The notes: generated from the letters alone by a model not told the origin. A DNA stretch of 64,000 nt from Ahniella sp. (GCA_016712105.1 JADJRU010000015.1:1-64000); one strand, 5' to 3'. Shown: positions 8,712 through 18,970, counted from the first letter of the stretch. Program-made: numbers and translations.

Positions 8712-8736
8712 GGACCAGCAGGCCTTCTGCTGGTCC
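8712..8736 (+). other. Hairpin between ldh and ivd
   Basis: A perfect ten-base stem, GGACCAGCAG with CTGCTGGTCC, encloses a five-base loop. There is no T tract, so it is more likely an attenuating or mRNA-processing hairpin than a full terminator. It separates the two leucine-catabolism genes. Confidence 0.55.
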
Positions 8737-8792
8737 GCCTCTGCCCGGCGCACCTGCGTGCCGGGTCGCAACGTTTCCAGGCATCCACGACC

Positions 8793-9953
8793 ATGAGAAG
8801 CTTCCCGCTGGGCGAAGAGCTCGACCTGCTGCGTGAAACCGTGCGCGCATTCGCCGACAAGGAAATTGCGCCGCGCGCGCAGCACATCGACCACGAGAAC
8901 CTGTTTCCGGCCGATCTCTGGCGAAAGCTGGGCGATCTGGGACTGCTCGGGATCACCATTCCCGGTGAGTACGGCGGTTCGGACCTTGGGTACCTCGCGC
9001 ATGTCGTGGCCATGGAGGAGATCTCGCGGGCCTCTGGATCGGTCGGACTTTCCTATGGCGCCCATTCCAACCTGTGCGTCCAGAATCTGTACAACAACGC
9101 CAATGAGGCACAACGACGCAAGTATCTGCCGAAACTGTGCAGCGGCGAATTCATCGGTGCTCTGGCAATGAGTGAACCGGGTGCCGGTTCCGATGTGGTC
9201 GGCTCCATGTCCTGTCGCGCCGAATTGCAATCCGATGGAAGCTGGATCGCGAACGGCAACAAGATGTGGATCACCAACGGCCCCGACGCGGACGTGCTGG
9301 TCGTCTACATGCGGACGGCACCGAAGTCGGCTGGGTCCCGGGCGATGACCGCATTTCTCATCGAAAAGGACATGCCGGGATTCCGTACAGCCCAGAAACT
9401 CGACAAATTGGGCATGCGCGGTTCCAACACCTGCGAACTGGTGTTCGAGAATTGTGTGATTCCCGCGGAAAACGTGCTCGGCGACGTGAATCAGGGCGTC
9501 AAGGTCCTGATGAGCGGGCTCAACACGGAACGCCTGGTCTTGTCCGGCGGTCCGATCGGATTGATGCAGGCGGCTGTGGACCTGTCGCTCGACTACGTGC
9601 GCGAACGCAAACAGTTCGATGCACCGATCGGCACTTTCGGCATCATGCAAGCGAAAATCGCCGACATGTATACCGCGCTGCAATCGGCGCGCGCTTTCAC
9701 CTACATGGTGGCCATGGATTACGACCGCGGCCACAAGTCACGGATCGACCCTGCGGCCTGCCTGCTGCATGCCACCGAAGGGTCCGTACACTGTGGGTTG
9801 GAAGCCATCCAGACGCTGGGCGGCAACGGCTACATCAACGAATACCCGGCGGGCCGTATCCTGCGCGACGCGAAGCTGTACGCGATCGGTGCCGGCACGA
9901 ACGAGATCCGCCGCATGCTGATTGGTCGAGAACTGTTCGAGGGCAAGAGCTGA
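8793..9953 (+). CDS. ivd: Isovaleryl-CoA dehydrogenase
   Basis: The 386-aa FAD enzyme of the acyl-CoA dehydrogenase family oxidises isovaleryl-CoA to 3-methylcrotonyl-CoA. The N-terminal helical domain, the middle strand domain (ALAMSEPGAGSDVVGSM, WITNGPDADVLVVYMRT) and the C-terminal helical domain are all present. The catalytic base position is diagnostic: isovaleryl-CoA dehydrogenases use a Glu in the helix corresponding to NTERLVLSGGPIGLMQA (near residue 246), which is present here. ETLGGNGY-type flavin contacts appear as IQTLGGNGYINEYP. The start is chosen at MRSFPLGEE. The product feeds methylcrotonyl-CoA carboxylase, whose beta chain lies at 20763-22370. Confidence 0.9.
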   Translation: MRSFPLGEELDLLRETVRAFADKEIAPRAQHIDHENLFPADLWRKLGDLGLLGITIPGEYGGSDLGYLAHVVAMEEISRASGSVGLSYGAHSNLCVQNLYNNANEAQRRKYLPKLCSGEFIGALAMSEPGAGSDVVGSMSCRAELQSDGSWIANGNKMWITNGPDADVLVVYMRTAPKSAGSRAMTAFLIEKDMPGFRTAQKLDKLGMRGSNTCELVFENCVIPAENVLGDVNQGVKVLMSGLNTERLVLSGGPIGLMQAAVDLSLDYVRERKQFDAPIGTFGIMQAKIADMYTALQSARAFTYMVAMDYDRGHKSRIDPAACLLHATEGSVHCGLEAIQTLGGNGYINEYPAGRILRDAKLYAIGAGTNEIRRMLIGRELFEGKS

Positions 9954-9978
9954 CGCGTGCTGTCCGATACGCGGCGAC

Positions 9979-10455
9979 TCAACGTTTGCCGCGTTTGTCC
10001 TTGAGCAAGGTGCCGCTGCACCAGGGCGCGCCACACCGGCAGGCCCAGATTTTCTTCAGCGCCGCGGTGTGTCGCTGTTCCAACGTGATCTTGTAGTCGT
10101 AGGTGAGTTCTTCGCCGCGCTGGATGTCGCGCAGCGCTTCGAGGATCACCCGCTCGTTCTGCGGCTTGCCGTCTTTCGCATCATGTTTGAACGCCACGAC
10201 GTTCGGATCGCAACTGTGGTTGATCCAGCGCGCCTCGTTGCCGTTGTGGTTGGCGTCGATCACGTACTCGTCGTTCAGCGTGAACAGGAACGTGTGGCCG
10301 GAATCCACGGTATCGCCATAACGGGCATTGGCGTCGGCATGACTGAGCACTCGCCCGCGATACTCGATGATTTCCGTTCCAGCGGGAATGTCGCGAGCGG
10401 CAAAGACACCATTGCCATGGATCGGGGATCGACGGACTTCAAATGCTTTGCGCAT
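9979..10455 (-). CDS. SET domain protein-lysine methyltransferase-like protein
   Basis: The ~158-aa product consists almost entirely of a SET domain: RRSPIHGNGVFAARDIPAGTEIIEYRGRV, then ARWINHSCDPNVVAF (the NHSC knot motif), then EELTYDYKI. It ends in a post-SET-like cysteine cluster, WACRCGAPWCSG. SET enzymes transfer methyl groups from S-adenosylmethionine to protein lysines; free-standing bacterial versions have mostly unknown substrates. An ATG at 10455 is used; an upstream TTG at 10476 would add seven residues. It lies 87 bases after Sat/CysC on the same strand and convergent with ivd. Confidence 0.85.
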   Translation of the reverse strand: MRKAFEVRRSPIHGNGVFAARDIPAGTEIIEYRGRVLSHADANARYGDTVDSGHTFLFTLNDEYVIDANHNGNEARWINHSCDPNVVAFKHDAKDGKPQNERVILEALRDIQRGEELTYDYKITLEQRHTAALKKIWACRCGAPWCSGTLLKDKRGKR

Positions 10456-10542
10456 GCGGGACAGCTCTGTGATCAATCGGCGGGTGCCGGGTTCAAGGAT
10501 GATACGGGCCTGCCGGCACCGCGCAAAGACCCTGCAAGAGCG

Positions 10543-12258
10543 TCATGGCGCGGACAACAACCCGAGCTCCACCAGCCGGTCGAGCACGATCTGCACGGCG
10601 TCGGTCTGGCTCATGGCGGCGGTATCGATCCGCAGCTCCGGGTGTTCCGGCACTTCGTACGGATCGCTGATGCCGGTGAATTCCTTGATCTTGCCGGCAC
10701 GCGCCAGCGCGTAGAGGCCCTTGCGGTCGCGTGATTCGCAGACTTCAAGGGAAGTCGACACGTGGACCTCGATGAACGGGCCATAGGCCTCGACCATCTG
10801 CCGGGCGGCCAGTCTGGATTCTGCGTAGGGTGCAATCGGCGCACAGACGGCGACACCGCCGTTCTTGGTGATTTCGCTCGCCACAAAACCGATGCGACTG
10901 ACGTTGAGCGAGCGGTGTTCCCGCGAAAAACCGAGTTCGCTGGACAGATGTTTGCGGACCAGGTCACCGTCGAGCAGGGTCACCGCGCGACCACCACGTT
11001 CCAGCAAGGAGACCATCAGTGCGTTCGCGATGGTCGACTTGCCGGCACCCGACAAGCCGGTGAAGAACACCGTGAACCCCTGATGGGCCCGCGGTGGATG
11101 GGTTCGCTGCAGTTCGGCCGCCACCTCCGGGAACGTGAACCATTCCGGGATCGGCTCGCCGTTCTGCAACAAGCGGCGCATTTCGGTGCCGGAAATGTTC
11201 AGCACGGTTTCGCCCGGCTTCACCTCGTCGATCGGTGCGTAGTCCTGACGCTCGGCGACGTACACCATTTCCAGGAACGGCACCATGGTGATGCCGATTT
11301 CGTCGGCGAACTGGCGGACCAGTTCCTGAGCGTCATACGGGCCATAGAATGGTTTCCCCTGACTATCGTTGCCCGGGCCGGCATGGTCACGCCCGACAAT
11401 GAAGTGGGTGCAGCCGTGATTACGCCGGATCAGCGCATGCCACAGTGCCTCGCGCGGACCACCCATACGCATCGCCAGGTTGAGCAGGCTCAGTACCGTG
11501 TGATGTCCGGGGTATTGCGCGAGCAGCTTTTCGTAACAGCGCACGCGGGTGTAATGGTCGATGTCACCGGGTTTGGTCAGGCCGACCACCGGATGGATCA
11601 ACAGCGCGCCATCGATCGCTTCGGCGGCGCGGCGAGTCAGTTCGAAATGGGCGCGATGCATGGGATTGCGGGTCTGGAAGGCAACCACGCGTGTGAAACC
11701 CTGCCGCTCGAACTCGGCACGCAACTCGCGCGGCGTCTGGCGCAGGCGACGGAAGTCGTAGTGCAGCGGGGTCTGCAGCGCGAGAATTCGGCCTCCGAGG
11801 TAAACCGGCTGGCTGCGTTCCAGCAACTGTGCGACGGCCGGGTGGCGCAAGTCCGTCGTGCCAAAGACATGCATGGCTTCTTCGTGGCGGTCCGGTCGGT
11901 ACGCCGACGGAGCTTCGAGGATACCCACCGGGACCCCTTCGGCATCGGTCAGCACCAGGCCACCCGCCGTCAAAGCCGCTTCGGCCACGGCCTCACTCAC
12001 GTCCAGCGTGATCGGCATCGGCCAGAGAACACCGTTCACCAGGCGCATGCTGGTGAGCACGGAGCGGTAATCGGCCTCCCCCAGAAACCCGTCCAGTGGC
12101 GAAAAGGCGCCGTTGGCGATCAGGTCGAAATCGCACAGCTGCCGTGCGGTCAGATCCAGTCGCGGCAGCGAAGCCAATCGCGCGCGTGCGTCAGCAAGTG
12201 CCTGATCCTGCAGGTAACAGTCGATCAAAGTGCCGCCGTGGGCTGCAGGAAAACTCAT
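10543..12258 (-). CDS. Bifunctional sulfate adenylyltransferase / adenylylsulfate kinase
   Basis: The 571-aa fusion converts sulfate and ATP to APS and then to PAPS, the first two steps of sulfate assimilation. The N-terminal ATP sulfurylase part has the HxxH-type motif QTRNPMHRAH near 194-203 and IVGRDHAGPG. The C-terminal kinase has a Walker A, FFTGLSGAGKST, near 400, LDGDLVRKHLSSELGFSREHR, and the IKEFTGISDPYE segment. The order (Sat then CysC) is the homodimeric-sulfurylase fusion, unlike the CysDN type. PAPS can feed reduction to cysteine or sulfotransferases. No cys regulatory site or other cys gene is visible in the window. Confidence 0.93.
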   Translation of the reverse strand: MSFPAAHGGTLIDCYLQDQALADARARLASLPRLDLTARQLCDFDLIANGAFSPLDGFLGEADYRSVLTSMRLVNGVLWPMPITLDVSEAVAEAALTAGGLVLTDAEGVPVGILEAPSAYRPDRHEEAMHVFGTTDLRHPAVAQLLERSQPVYLGGRILALQTPLHYDFRRLRQTPRELRAEFERQGFTRVVAFQTRNPMHRAHFELTRRAAEAIDGALLIHPVVGLTKPGDIDHYTRVRCYEKLLAQYPGHHTVLSLLNLAMRMGGPREALWHALIRRNHGCTHFIVGRDHAGPGNDSQGKPFYGPYDAQELVRQFADEIGITMVPFLEMVYVAERQDYAPIDEVKPGETVLNISGTEMRRLLQNGEPIPEWFTFPEVAAELQRTHPPRAHQGFTVFFTGLSGAGKSTIANALMVSLLERGGRAVTLLDGDLVRKHLSSELGFSREHRSLNVSRIGFVASEITKNGGVAVCAPIAPYAESRLAARQMVEAYGPFIEVHVSTSLEVCESRDRKGLYALARAGKIKEFTGISDPYEVPEHPELRIDTAAMSQTDAVQIVLDRLVELGLLSAP

Positions 12259-12494
12259 GAGGGGGTTCCGTCAAGGCAAAGCCCAGTATTGTGACCACGT
12301 TTGTCACATCCGGGAAGGCAAGGTGCCTCCCCAACCTGAACGAGTCCCGCACACCGCGCCCAAGACCCGGAACTTGCCGTACCGCACGCTTTCACAGCTG
12401 GGCGTTTGCGTGAAAGGGCAAAGCCCGCAACAATACGCGACTGGACTGCCGGCATCGCCGGCTCATATTGGGCTTGTATCTAGGAGCGTCGTAC

Positions 12495-13220
12495 ATGAAG
12501 TCATTGATTAAGGGCGGCCTGGCGGTCGCGATCTCGGCTGGTCTGCTGTTGGGCTCCACGGCGAACGCCGTCGAAAAGCTCACCACGGACAAGGAAAAGG
12601 CCAGCTACATGGTCGGCATGGACGTCGCCAATGGCGTGCGCCAGATCAAGGACGAGATCGACGTCGAGATCATGGTTCAGGCCCTGCGGACCTCGCTGGC
12701 CGATGGCAAGACCTTGCTGACGGACGCGGAAGCGCAGACCGTTCGCGAATCCTTCCAGCAGATGTTCCGCTCGAAGATGGAAGCGAAGCGCAAAGCCATG
12801 GCCGAGACGAACAAGGCCGAAGGCGACAAGTTCCTCGCCGCGAACAAGACCAAGCCGGGTGTCAAGACCACGGCTTCCGGTCTCCAGTACCAGGTCATCA
12901 CGGAAGGCAAGGGCGCCAAGCCTTCGGCCACTTCGATGGTCAAGGTGCACTACACCGGCACGCTGATCGACGGCACCAAGTTCGACAGTTCGGTCGATCG
13001 TGGCACCCCGGCCGAGTTCGCGCTGAACGGCGTGATCCCTGGCTGGACCGAAGCACTGCAGTTGATGCCGGCCGGCTCGAAGTACAAGCTGTTCATTCCG
13101 TCTGCCCTCGCCTACGGCGACAACGGCACGCCGGGCGTGATCGGCCCGAACGCCACGCTGATCTTCGACGTCGAACTGATCGAAGTGATGGGTGCACCGA
13201 CGGCCGCCCCGGCGCAGTAA
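12495..13220 (+). CDS. FKBP-type peptidyl-prolyl cis-trans isomerase (FkpA/Mip-like)
   Basis: The 241-aa periplasmic or envelope protein has a signal peptide (MKSLIKGGLAVAISAGLLLGSTANA), an N-terminal helical dimerisation domain (DKEKASYMVGMDVANGVRQIKDEID) and a long linking helix rich in K and A. The C-terminal FKBP domain, from about residue 130, carries VKVHYTGTLIDGTKFDSSVDRG, VIPGWTEALQLMPAGSKYKLFIPSALAYG and LIFDVELIEV. It should speed prolyl isomerisation and act as a chaperone for exported proteins. The ATG follows AGGAG. A strong terminator follows, so it is monocistronic. Confidence 0.92.
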   Translation: MKSLIKGGLAVAISAGLLLGSTANAVEKLTTDKEKASYMVGMDVANGVRQIKDEIDVEIMVQALRTSLADGKTLLTDAEAQTVRESFQQMFRSKMEAKRKAMAETNKAEGDKFLAANKTKPGVKTTASGLQYQVITEGKGAKPSATSMVKVHYTGTLIDGTKFDSSVDRGTPAEFALNGVIPGWTEALQLMPAGSKYKLFIPSALAYGDNGTPGVIGPNATLIFDVELIEVMGAPTAAPAQ

Positions 13221-13261
13221 TCCGGGAAAGCCTGAGGTACCGGCGCCAGTCGCTGGTGCAG

Positions 13262-13300
13262 CACAAAAAAACGCCGGCCCCGCGCCGGCGTTTTTTTGTG
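13262..13300 (+). terminator. Terminator of the FkpA-like gene
   Basis: ACAAAAAAACGCCGGC pairs with GCCGGCGTTTTTTTGT around a four-base centre, with a seven-base T run on the plus strand. It can work in both directions but sits 41 bases after the isomerase stop codon. Confidence 0.92.
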
Positions 13301-13413
13301 CCCGAATGACATGTTCACGCCATCTTGATGGTTCTGCCGAAAGTCGCGGAAAAACAGTATCGCCAACATCATCATGCGCTGCTATGTTCGGGTCGACCTG
13401 AACCGGGGTAGGC

Positions 13414-14926
13414 ATGGAAGAACTATTCGCTCCTGAGGCTTCCGAATCGAGTGCGCCCTGGCGCGTGCTGATCGTGGACGACGAACCTGAAGTCCACAAC
13501 GTGACCAAGCTTGTGCTGGGCTCGTTCCGTTTCGAGCACCGTCCACTGCAGTTCCTTCATGCCCACTCAGGTCGGGAAGCACGGGAGCTCATCGCCGCCA
13601 ATCCGGACGTGTCGGTCATGCTTCTGGATGTCGTCATGGAAACCGAGCAGGCCGGTCTCGACGTGGTCCGGCATGTCCGCGAAACGCTGGGCAACAGCTT
13701 CGTGCGCATTGTCCTTCGCACGGGTCAGCCCGGCCAGGCGCCGGAACACGATGTCATCGCCAACTACGACATCAACGATTACAAGGAAAAGACCGAGCTC
13801 ACCGCGCAGAAGCTGTCGACCATGATGTACGCAACGCTTCGTGCGCACCGCGACATCATGACGATCGAAGCGAACAAGCGCGGGCTCGAACGAGTCATCC
13901 ATGCCTCGGCGCGAATTTTTTCGCACCAGCACAGTCACGAGTTCGCGTCAGCCGTACTGGATCAGCTCGCCGGGCTCGTCGGCCTGGATCGCGGCGCGTT
14001 GTATTGCAAGGTTGCCAAACCCGGTTCACAGACTCCCGACCACTTTGTCGTGGCAGCTGCCACCGGCGAATACGCCGGGTTTGTGCAGGGCAACGCCGAC
14101 GAGCGATTGCCGCCGCGGATCGTCGACTCGTTGAAGCAAGCCTATCGGCAGAAGGACCACCAGTTCGGCCCCGATCACTACGTGCTGCACTTCACCGACA
14201 GCCATCGGACCGAAAGCCTGCTTTATGTCGGCGAAAGCTGGGCGCTCTCGCCACTCGACATGAAACTCGTCGAAGTGTTCTGCACGAACGTATCGATTGC
14301 GTTCGAAAACCTGCATCTGCAGCGTGAAATGTTCGACTCTCAGGTCGAGGTGGTGACACTTCTGGCAGGTCTTGCCGAAAGCCGTTCGCGCGACACGCTC
14401 AACCATGTCCGCCGTGTCGGCATGGTTGCCGAACTGCTGGGTGAACTGCATGGACTGGATCCGCAGGCACGCGTCATGTTGCGTTATGCAGCGCCGTTGC
14501 ACGACATCGGCAAGATCGGCATCCCCGATGCCATTCTCAACAAGCCCGGTCGCCACACCGACGACGAAACCACGATCATGCGCACCCATGCCAAACTCGG
14601 TGCGCAGTGGCTTTCCGCATCACGTTTGCCCCTTGCTGCAACTGGCGTCGATCATTGCCGAGGACCATCACGAGAACTGGGACGGATCCGGTTATCCGCG
14701 TGGCCTCAAAGGCGAGGAAATCTCCATCAGCGGCCGCATTACCGCACTCGCCGATGTCGTCGACGCACTGGGCAGCAAGCGCTGCTACAAGGAAGCGTGG
14801 AGTGCCGAGGAGATCAAGGCGTTCGTGCACGAACAGACCAACATCAAATTCGACCCAAGGCTGGTCAAGCTGCTGTTCGCCCATTGGGATCGGGTCGAGG
14901 CGATCCGCGCGCTGTTGCCTGATTGA
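13414..14926 (+). CDS. Response regulator with DUF3369 and HD-GYP domain (frameshifted near 14630)
   Basis: The product has three parts. First is a receiver (VLIVDDEPEVHN, phospho-Asp in MLLDVVM, LRTGQPG, YKEK; residues ~17-135). Then comes a DUF3369 GAF-like sensor domain (~165-320). Last is an HD-GYP domain (LRYAAPLHDIGKIGIPDAI, then DHHENWDGSGYPRGLKGEEI), expected to hydrolyse cyclic di-GMP. The frame breaks in a CCCC run at 14629-14632. Dropping one C joins SASRLP to LLQLASIIAEDHHENWDGSGYP and the frame runs to 14926, giving ~503 aa. Without repair the HD-GYP domain loses its GYP half. A hairpin and a second terminator follow. Its partner kinase may be the convergent propeller sensor at 15063-18848, but this is inference. 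Confidence 0.87.
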
Positions 14927-14934
14927 GCAGAGCT

Positions 14935-14964
14935 CTTGATGCTTCGCTTTCGCGAAGCATCAAG
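14935..14964 (+). other. Hairpin after the HD-GYP gene
   Basis: CTTGATGCTTCG and CGAAGCATCAAG form a perfect 12-base stem with a six-base loop, eight bases after the stop codon. No T tract follows directly. Confidence 0.6.
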
Positions 14965-14973
14965 AACCGAAGT

Positions 14974-15022
14974 GCTTGCCTAAACCCCTCCCAACCCTCC
15001 CCGAACATCGGGGAGGGCTTTT
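14974..15022 (+). terminator. Repeat-borne terminator (copy 1)
   Basis: CCCTCCCCG pairs with CGGGGAGGG around AACAT (14995-15017), followed by CTTTTG. The block from GTGCTTGCCTAAACC through GGGAGGGCT recurs almost unchanged at 63404-63450, so the terminator sits inside an interspersed repeat. Confidence 0.7.
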
Positions 15023-15062
15023 GCTCCGAAATCGCCTTGAGGGGTCGTTCGCCGCCGCCGCT

Positions 15063-18000
15063 TTAACGCGGGGGTTTCTCCGGTTCCGATCGACGTGCAG
15101 GAAAGACGATGTGGAACTGCACACCGTTGCCGGGTGAGCTGTCACAGCGGACGGTGCCGTCGAGCAACTGGCTGACCAGGTTGTAGACGATGTGCATGCC
15201 AAGGCCGCTGCCGCCCTGCCCCCGCTTGGTCGTGAAGAAGGGTTCGAAGATGCGGGCGACCACTTCGGGCGGCATACCGCGTCCGTCGTCCCGATAGTCG
15301 AGAACCACCTCTGCGCCATCGAGACTGGCGGCTACATCAATCCGGCCATGTTCGCGCCCTTCGAAAGCATGGATCAGCGAGTTCATCACCAGATTCACGA
15401 ACACCTGATACAGCGCACCCGGGTAGGTATCGACGACGATGTCGGGCGGGCAGACAATGTGCACTTCATAGGGCGTTTTCTTGAGTCGTGGCTGCAAGGA
15501 CGTGAGGATCTCGTCGAGATAGTCGCAGAGGTTGACCATTCGTCTTTGTTCGCTGGACTGATCGACGGCGACCTGTTTGAAACTCTTGATGAGGTGATCG
15601 GCTCGCCTCAGGTTGCGCAGGATGATCTGGCTGCTCTCATCGGCAATGCCGATGTAGGTTTCGAGCTCACTGCGCTTCATCGCGTTCTGACGCAGCGACT
15701 CGGCCATACGCTTGCTTTCGGTTTCAAGGTGCGATGCCGCCGTCACGCCAATGCCAAGCGGGGTGTTGATCTCGTGGGCAACGCCGGCGACCAGGCCGCC
15801 CAGTGCGGCCATCTTTTCCGATTCGACCAACTGCTTCTGCGCATTGCGCAGATCGTCCAGCGTACGGCGCAGGTGTTCGTTGGCAATCTGGAAGTCGCGC
15901 GTCCGTGATTCGACGCGCCGCTCCAGGTCCTGATTGATCCGCTGCAAGGCTTCTTCCTGACCCATGATTTCGGAAACGTCACGCGAGACGCCGGCGATTC
16001 GGCGGACCAGACCGCGTTCATCATGGTCCACGACGCGCCCGTAGGACTGCACCCAGATCCAACCGCCGCCCGCCAGCCCCATGCGGTACGTGGCACGCAT
16101 CTGATCCTTGACGCCTTTCAGTACGTCGCGCATCGCGGAATCGAAGACCGGCAAGTCGTCCGAATGGACGATGTCACGGAGACTCGCGAGCGGTACCGGA
16201 TCGGACGTGCTCGGAATCCGCAAGGCGATGTGCGGCGTAAACCGGATCAGGCACGAACGTTCGAAGTCGCACTCCCAGATCTCGTCGCCGGAAGCCTCGA
16301 GTGCCAAGGCCAGCCGCTGTTCGCTTCGGCGCAACTGCTCCTGTGCTGCGAGCCGCTCACGAACCGCCCGCCAGAGTGTGGATGCCAGCCACCAACCCGC
16401 TGCCGCGAGCACGAGGACATAGGCCAGGATCGCCCAGGGGTTCCACCATGGTGCGGCTGCAACGTAGACCGTCAGGGGACGCTCCATGTCGATCCAGCGC
16501 TGGCTTCTCGGTCCCGCAGCGCGGGCATGCAGCGTGTAGTGACCTGCCGCCAGATCGGTGAAGGTGGCGCGATTGGAGCCCTCCTCCAGGCTCACCCAGT
16601 TGTCATCAAAGCCGTCCAACCGATAGGCGTACCGCACGGACTCCGGATTCGCAAAACTGAATGTCGACAATTCAAAGTGGACGATGTCGTCGTCATGCGC
16701 CAGCGCCACGACGTCGGCCCCGGACTTGGACCCTCGCTGGATACCGCGCCGGGATTTGCTTCCGTTGCGTCCAACGTCGCGATTGAACACGGAGATCGCC
16801 GAGACGAGCGGGCGTCTGGGCGGCCGTGGCTCACCGACTTTTCGCGCATCGAAGCGGGTGATGCCTTCGAGCCCCCCGAAATAGAACTCGTCGCTACCGC
16901 CCATGGCGATGGCGCCGACAAAATAGCCTCGACTCTGGGCTCCCTCCGACCAACCAAAGTTGACGATGCCGATGTCGTCCGGGCTGATCCGGCTGATCCC
17001 GACGGAGGTTGCTGCCCAGATCATGCCGGCGCTGTCTTCGCCGATGGCGGACACCATGTCGGAACCGAGCCCATCAGACCGGCGAAGCGCCCGGAATTCG
17101 TAACGGCCATCGCGCCCGCGGCTGCCTCGATTGAGGCCACCACCCTGGGTCGCCACCCAGATCCGGCCACGCCGATCTTCGTGAATGTAGGTGACGGAGT
17201 TGCTGCTCAGCGCATGGGCGCCGGTGCCGGCGCGATAGGTTTCCACCTTGCCCGATACCACATCGAGCCGATCAAGCCCGAGTGTTCGATAACCGATCCA
17301 GATGCTGCCATCGCCCGCTTCCTCCAGCGCGTTGGCGTAAGTGGACCCCAAACCCGATCGATCGTCGATCCGTTCGAATCGAGTGCAGCCCGGACAAAGG
17401 CGATTGACGCCACCGCCAATGGTCGCCACCCACAAGTTGCCGGCCCGGTCTTCAAGCAGATCCGCCACGTTGTTGCTGCCCAGCGAACCCGGATCCCTGG
17501 GGTCGTTGCGGAATTGCTGGAACGTATCGGTGTTGCCGGGAGACAGGCGCGACAGTCCGGCCGTCTGCGTCGCAAACCACAACGAGCCTTCCCGCGTTTC
17601 GAGCACGGCCGAAATGGATGAAGCGGCGATGGAGTCAGCGCGCCCCGGATCATGCAGAAACCGCTGCACCACACCTTGCTGGACATCAATGCGCGCCGCC
17701 CCACCCTCCTCATGCAAACCCACCAACAACTGGCCATTGGCAAGCTGAGCCACTGTCGTGACCGTCGGGCGACTCAAGTAACGGGGATGGTCCGGTCGGT
17801 ACTTGAAGGTCTGGAAGGCTTCCGTCTGCGGATCATGGATACTGATGCCATTGGCCCAGGTCCCCACCCAGAGCAGGCCATCCCGGTCGATCATCATGCT
17901 TTCGACCCGATGACCACCCAGGCCAGTGCGGCCAATCGGATCGTGGCTCCAGCTGCGGATCTTGCGTTTTCGCGGATCCAGCAGGCTGACACCGGAGTTG

Positions 18001-18848
18001 GTACCGATCCAGATGCGATTCGAGGCATCGACCTCAAGATGGCGCACCGCGTTACTGATCAAGCCATCCGCCTCGGTCCAACGACGTTTGACGGCGCCAT
18101 CGACCAGCTCAACCAGGCCATCGTTGCCGGTTCCGACATACACGCTGCCGCGCGTCGATTCGGCGAGAAAATGTGCGTCGAGTGAACCCTGCTCGGTTCC
18201 GACTTCAACCACTGAGCGGCGATCGGCGGCATATTCGAAAACGCCGAGGCGGGTTGCCACGAGCAGTCGACCATCCCGGCGAATGAGCAAGTCGCGGGCC
18301 GACCGGGTCGCCGGTCCGGGATCCAAGGGCAACAGTTGGACCTGGCCGGACCGGGCATCGAGATGACGCAAACCACCGGCGGCGGTGGCGATCCAGATCC
18401 CCGCAGACGGATCGGCGACAAGAGCCGAGACGGATTCGGTTTGCGGCAGGGTGCCGTCCGGGTCCAGCGTGATTCGTTCGAAGCCATCGGACTCCGGGTC
18501 ATACCGGGCCACACCGCCACCCACCATGCCTACCCAAAGGCGACCATCCCGATCCACGACCAATGATCCGACATGGTTTTCCGGCAGGCTGTTCGGGTTG
18601 CCTTCTTCGTGTCGATAGACGCGGATGGAATGCGCATCCATGCGGTTGAGCCCGTCGATGGTGCCGACCCAAACACTCCCCTGGACATCCTGCACCATGG
18701 CCCGGACCGTCGATTGACTCAGGCCTTCGTCAACGGAAATGCGCCGGAAGCGCACGTCGTCGAAGATGGATTCCGCCGGCTCTGCGCAGATCCCGCCCCA
18801 ACCGGGCCAGGACATGAGCAGGCAGGCTATGAAAAGGCTCGGCCGCAT
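15063..18848 (-). CDS. Two-component propeller sensor histidine kinase
   Basis: The 1261-aa protein has a signal peptide and then two seven-bladed-type propellers made of repeated W(V/I)GT...GL.R motifs (to about residue 690), sitting in the periplasm. A Y_Y_Y domain (RYAYRLDGFDDNWVSLEEG) follows, one transmembrane helix near 803-828, a PAS domain (~850-960) and a coiled coil. The HisKA core has GVAHEINTPLG (phospho-His near 1024), and the HATPase has DDGRGMPPEVVARIFEPFFTTKRGQGGSGLGMHIV near 1190-1215. It has no receiver or AraC output domain, unlike Bacteroides hybrid systems of this type, so it needs a separate response regulator. In Xanthomonadales such sensors are often tied to nutrient or surface sensing. 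The HD-GYP regulator ends 137 bases away, facing it. Confidence 0.92.
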   Translation of the reverse strand: MRPSLFIACLLMSWPGWGGICAEPAESIFDDVRFRRISVDEGLSQSTVRAMVQDVQGSVWVGTIDGLNRMDAHSIRVYRHEEGNPNSLPENHVGSLVVDRDGRLWVGMVGGGVARYDPESDGFERITLDPDGTLPQTESVSALVADPSAGIWIATAAGGLRHLDARSGQVQLLPLDPGPATRSARDLLIRRDGRLLVATRLGVFEYAADRRSVVEVGTEQGSLDAHFLAESTRGSVYVGTGNDGLVELVDGAVKRRWTEADGLISNAVRHLEVDASNRIWIGTNSGVSLLDPRKRKIRSWSHDPIGRTGLGGHRVESMMIDRDGLLWVGTWANGISIHDPQTEAFQTFKYRPDHPRYLSRPTVTTVAQLANGQLLVGLHEEGGAARIDVQQGVVQRFLHDPGRADSIAASSISAVLETREGSLWFATQTAGLSRLSPGNTDTFQQFRNDPRDPGSLGSNNVADLLEDRAGNLWVATIGGGVNRLCPGCTRFERIDDRSGLGSTYANALEEAGDGSIWIGYRTLGLDRLDVVSGKVETYRAGTGAHALSSNSVTYIHEDRRGRIWVATQGGGLNRGSRGRDGRYEFRALRRSDGLGSDMVSAIGEDSAGMIWAATSVGISRISPDDIGIVNFGWSEGAQSRGYFVGAIAMGGSDEFYFGGLEGITRFDARKVGEPRPPRRPLVSAISVFNRDVGRNGSKSRRGIQRGSKSGADVVALAHDDDIVHFELSTFSFANPESVRYAYRLDGFDDNWVSLEEGSNRATFTDLAAGHYTLHARAAGPRSQRWIDMERPLTVYVAAAPWWNPWAILAYVLVLAAAGWWLASTLWRAVRERLAAQEQLRRSEQRLALALEASGDEIWECDFERSCLIRFTPHIALRIPSTSDPVPLASLRDIVHSDDLPVFDSAMRDVLKGVKDQMRATYRMGLAGGGWIWVQSYGRVVDHDERGLVRRIAGVSRDVSEIMGQEEALQRINQDLERRVESRTRDFQIANEHLRRTLDDLRNAQKQLVESEKMAALGGLVAGVAHEINTPLGIGVTAASHLETESKRMAESLRQNAMKRSELETYIGIADESSQIILRNLRRADHLIKSFKQVAVDQSSEQRRMVNLCDYLDEILTSLQPRLKKTPYEVHIVCPPDIVVDTYPGALYQVFVNLVMNSLIHAFEGREHGRIDVAASLDGAEVVLDYRDDGRGMPPEVVARIFEPFFTTKRGQGGSGLGMHIVYNLVSQLLDGTVRCDSSPGNGVQFHIVFPARRSEPEKPPR

Positions 18849-18970
18849 TGCCGGAGGCTACGCTGCGCGCCAGTCCCGCACAAGCGCCCGGATCGGGTCG
18901 TGGCCAGTCACCGCCCTGTTGCCATGTAGCTGCCCTGCGGAATTGCACACATAACTTGTCGTTTCGAACG

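Noticed and set aside
10762..12294. A 510-residue frame on the plus strand antisense to the Sat/CysC gene
   Set aside because: It is a shadow of the strong sulfurylase/kinase frame on the other strand; high GC makes such frames common, and no family match or start signal is seen.
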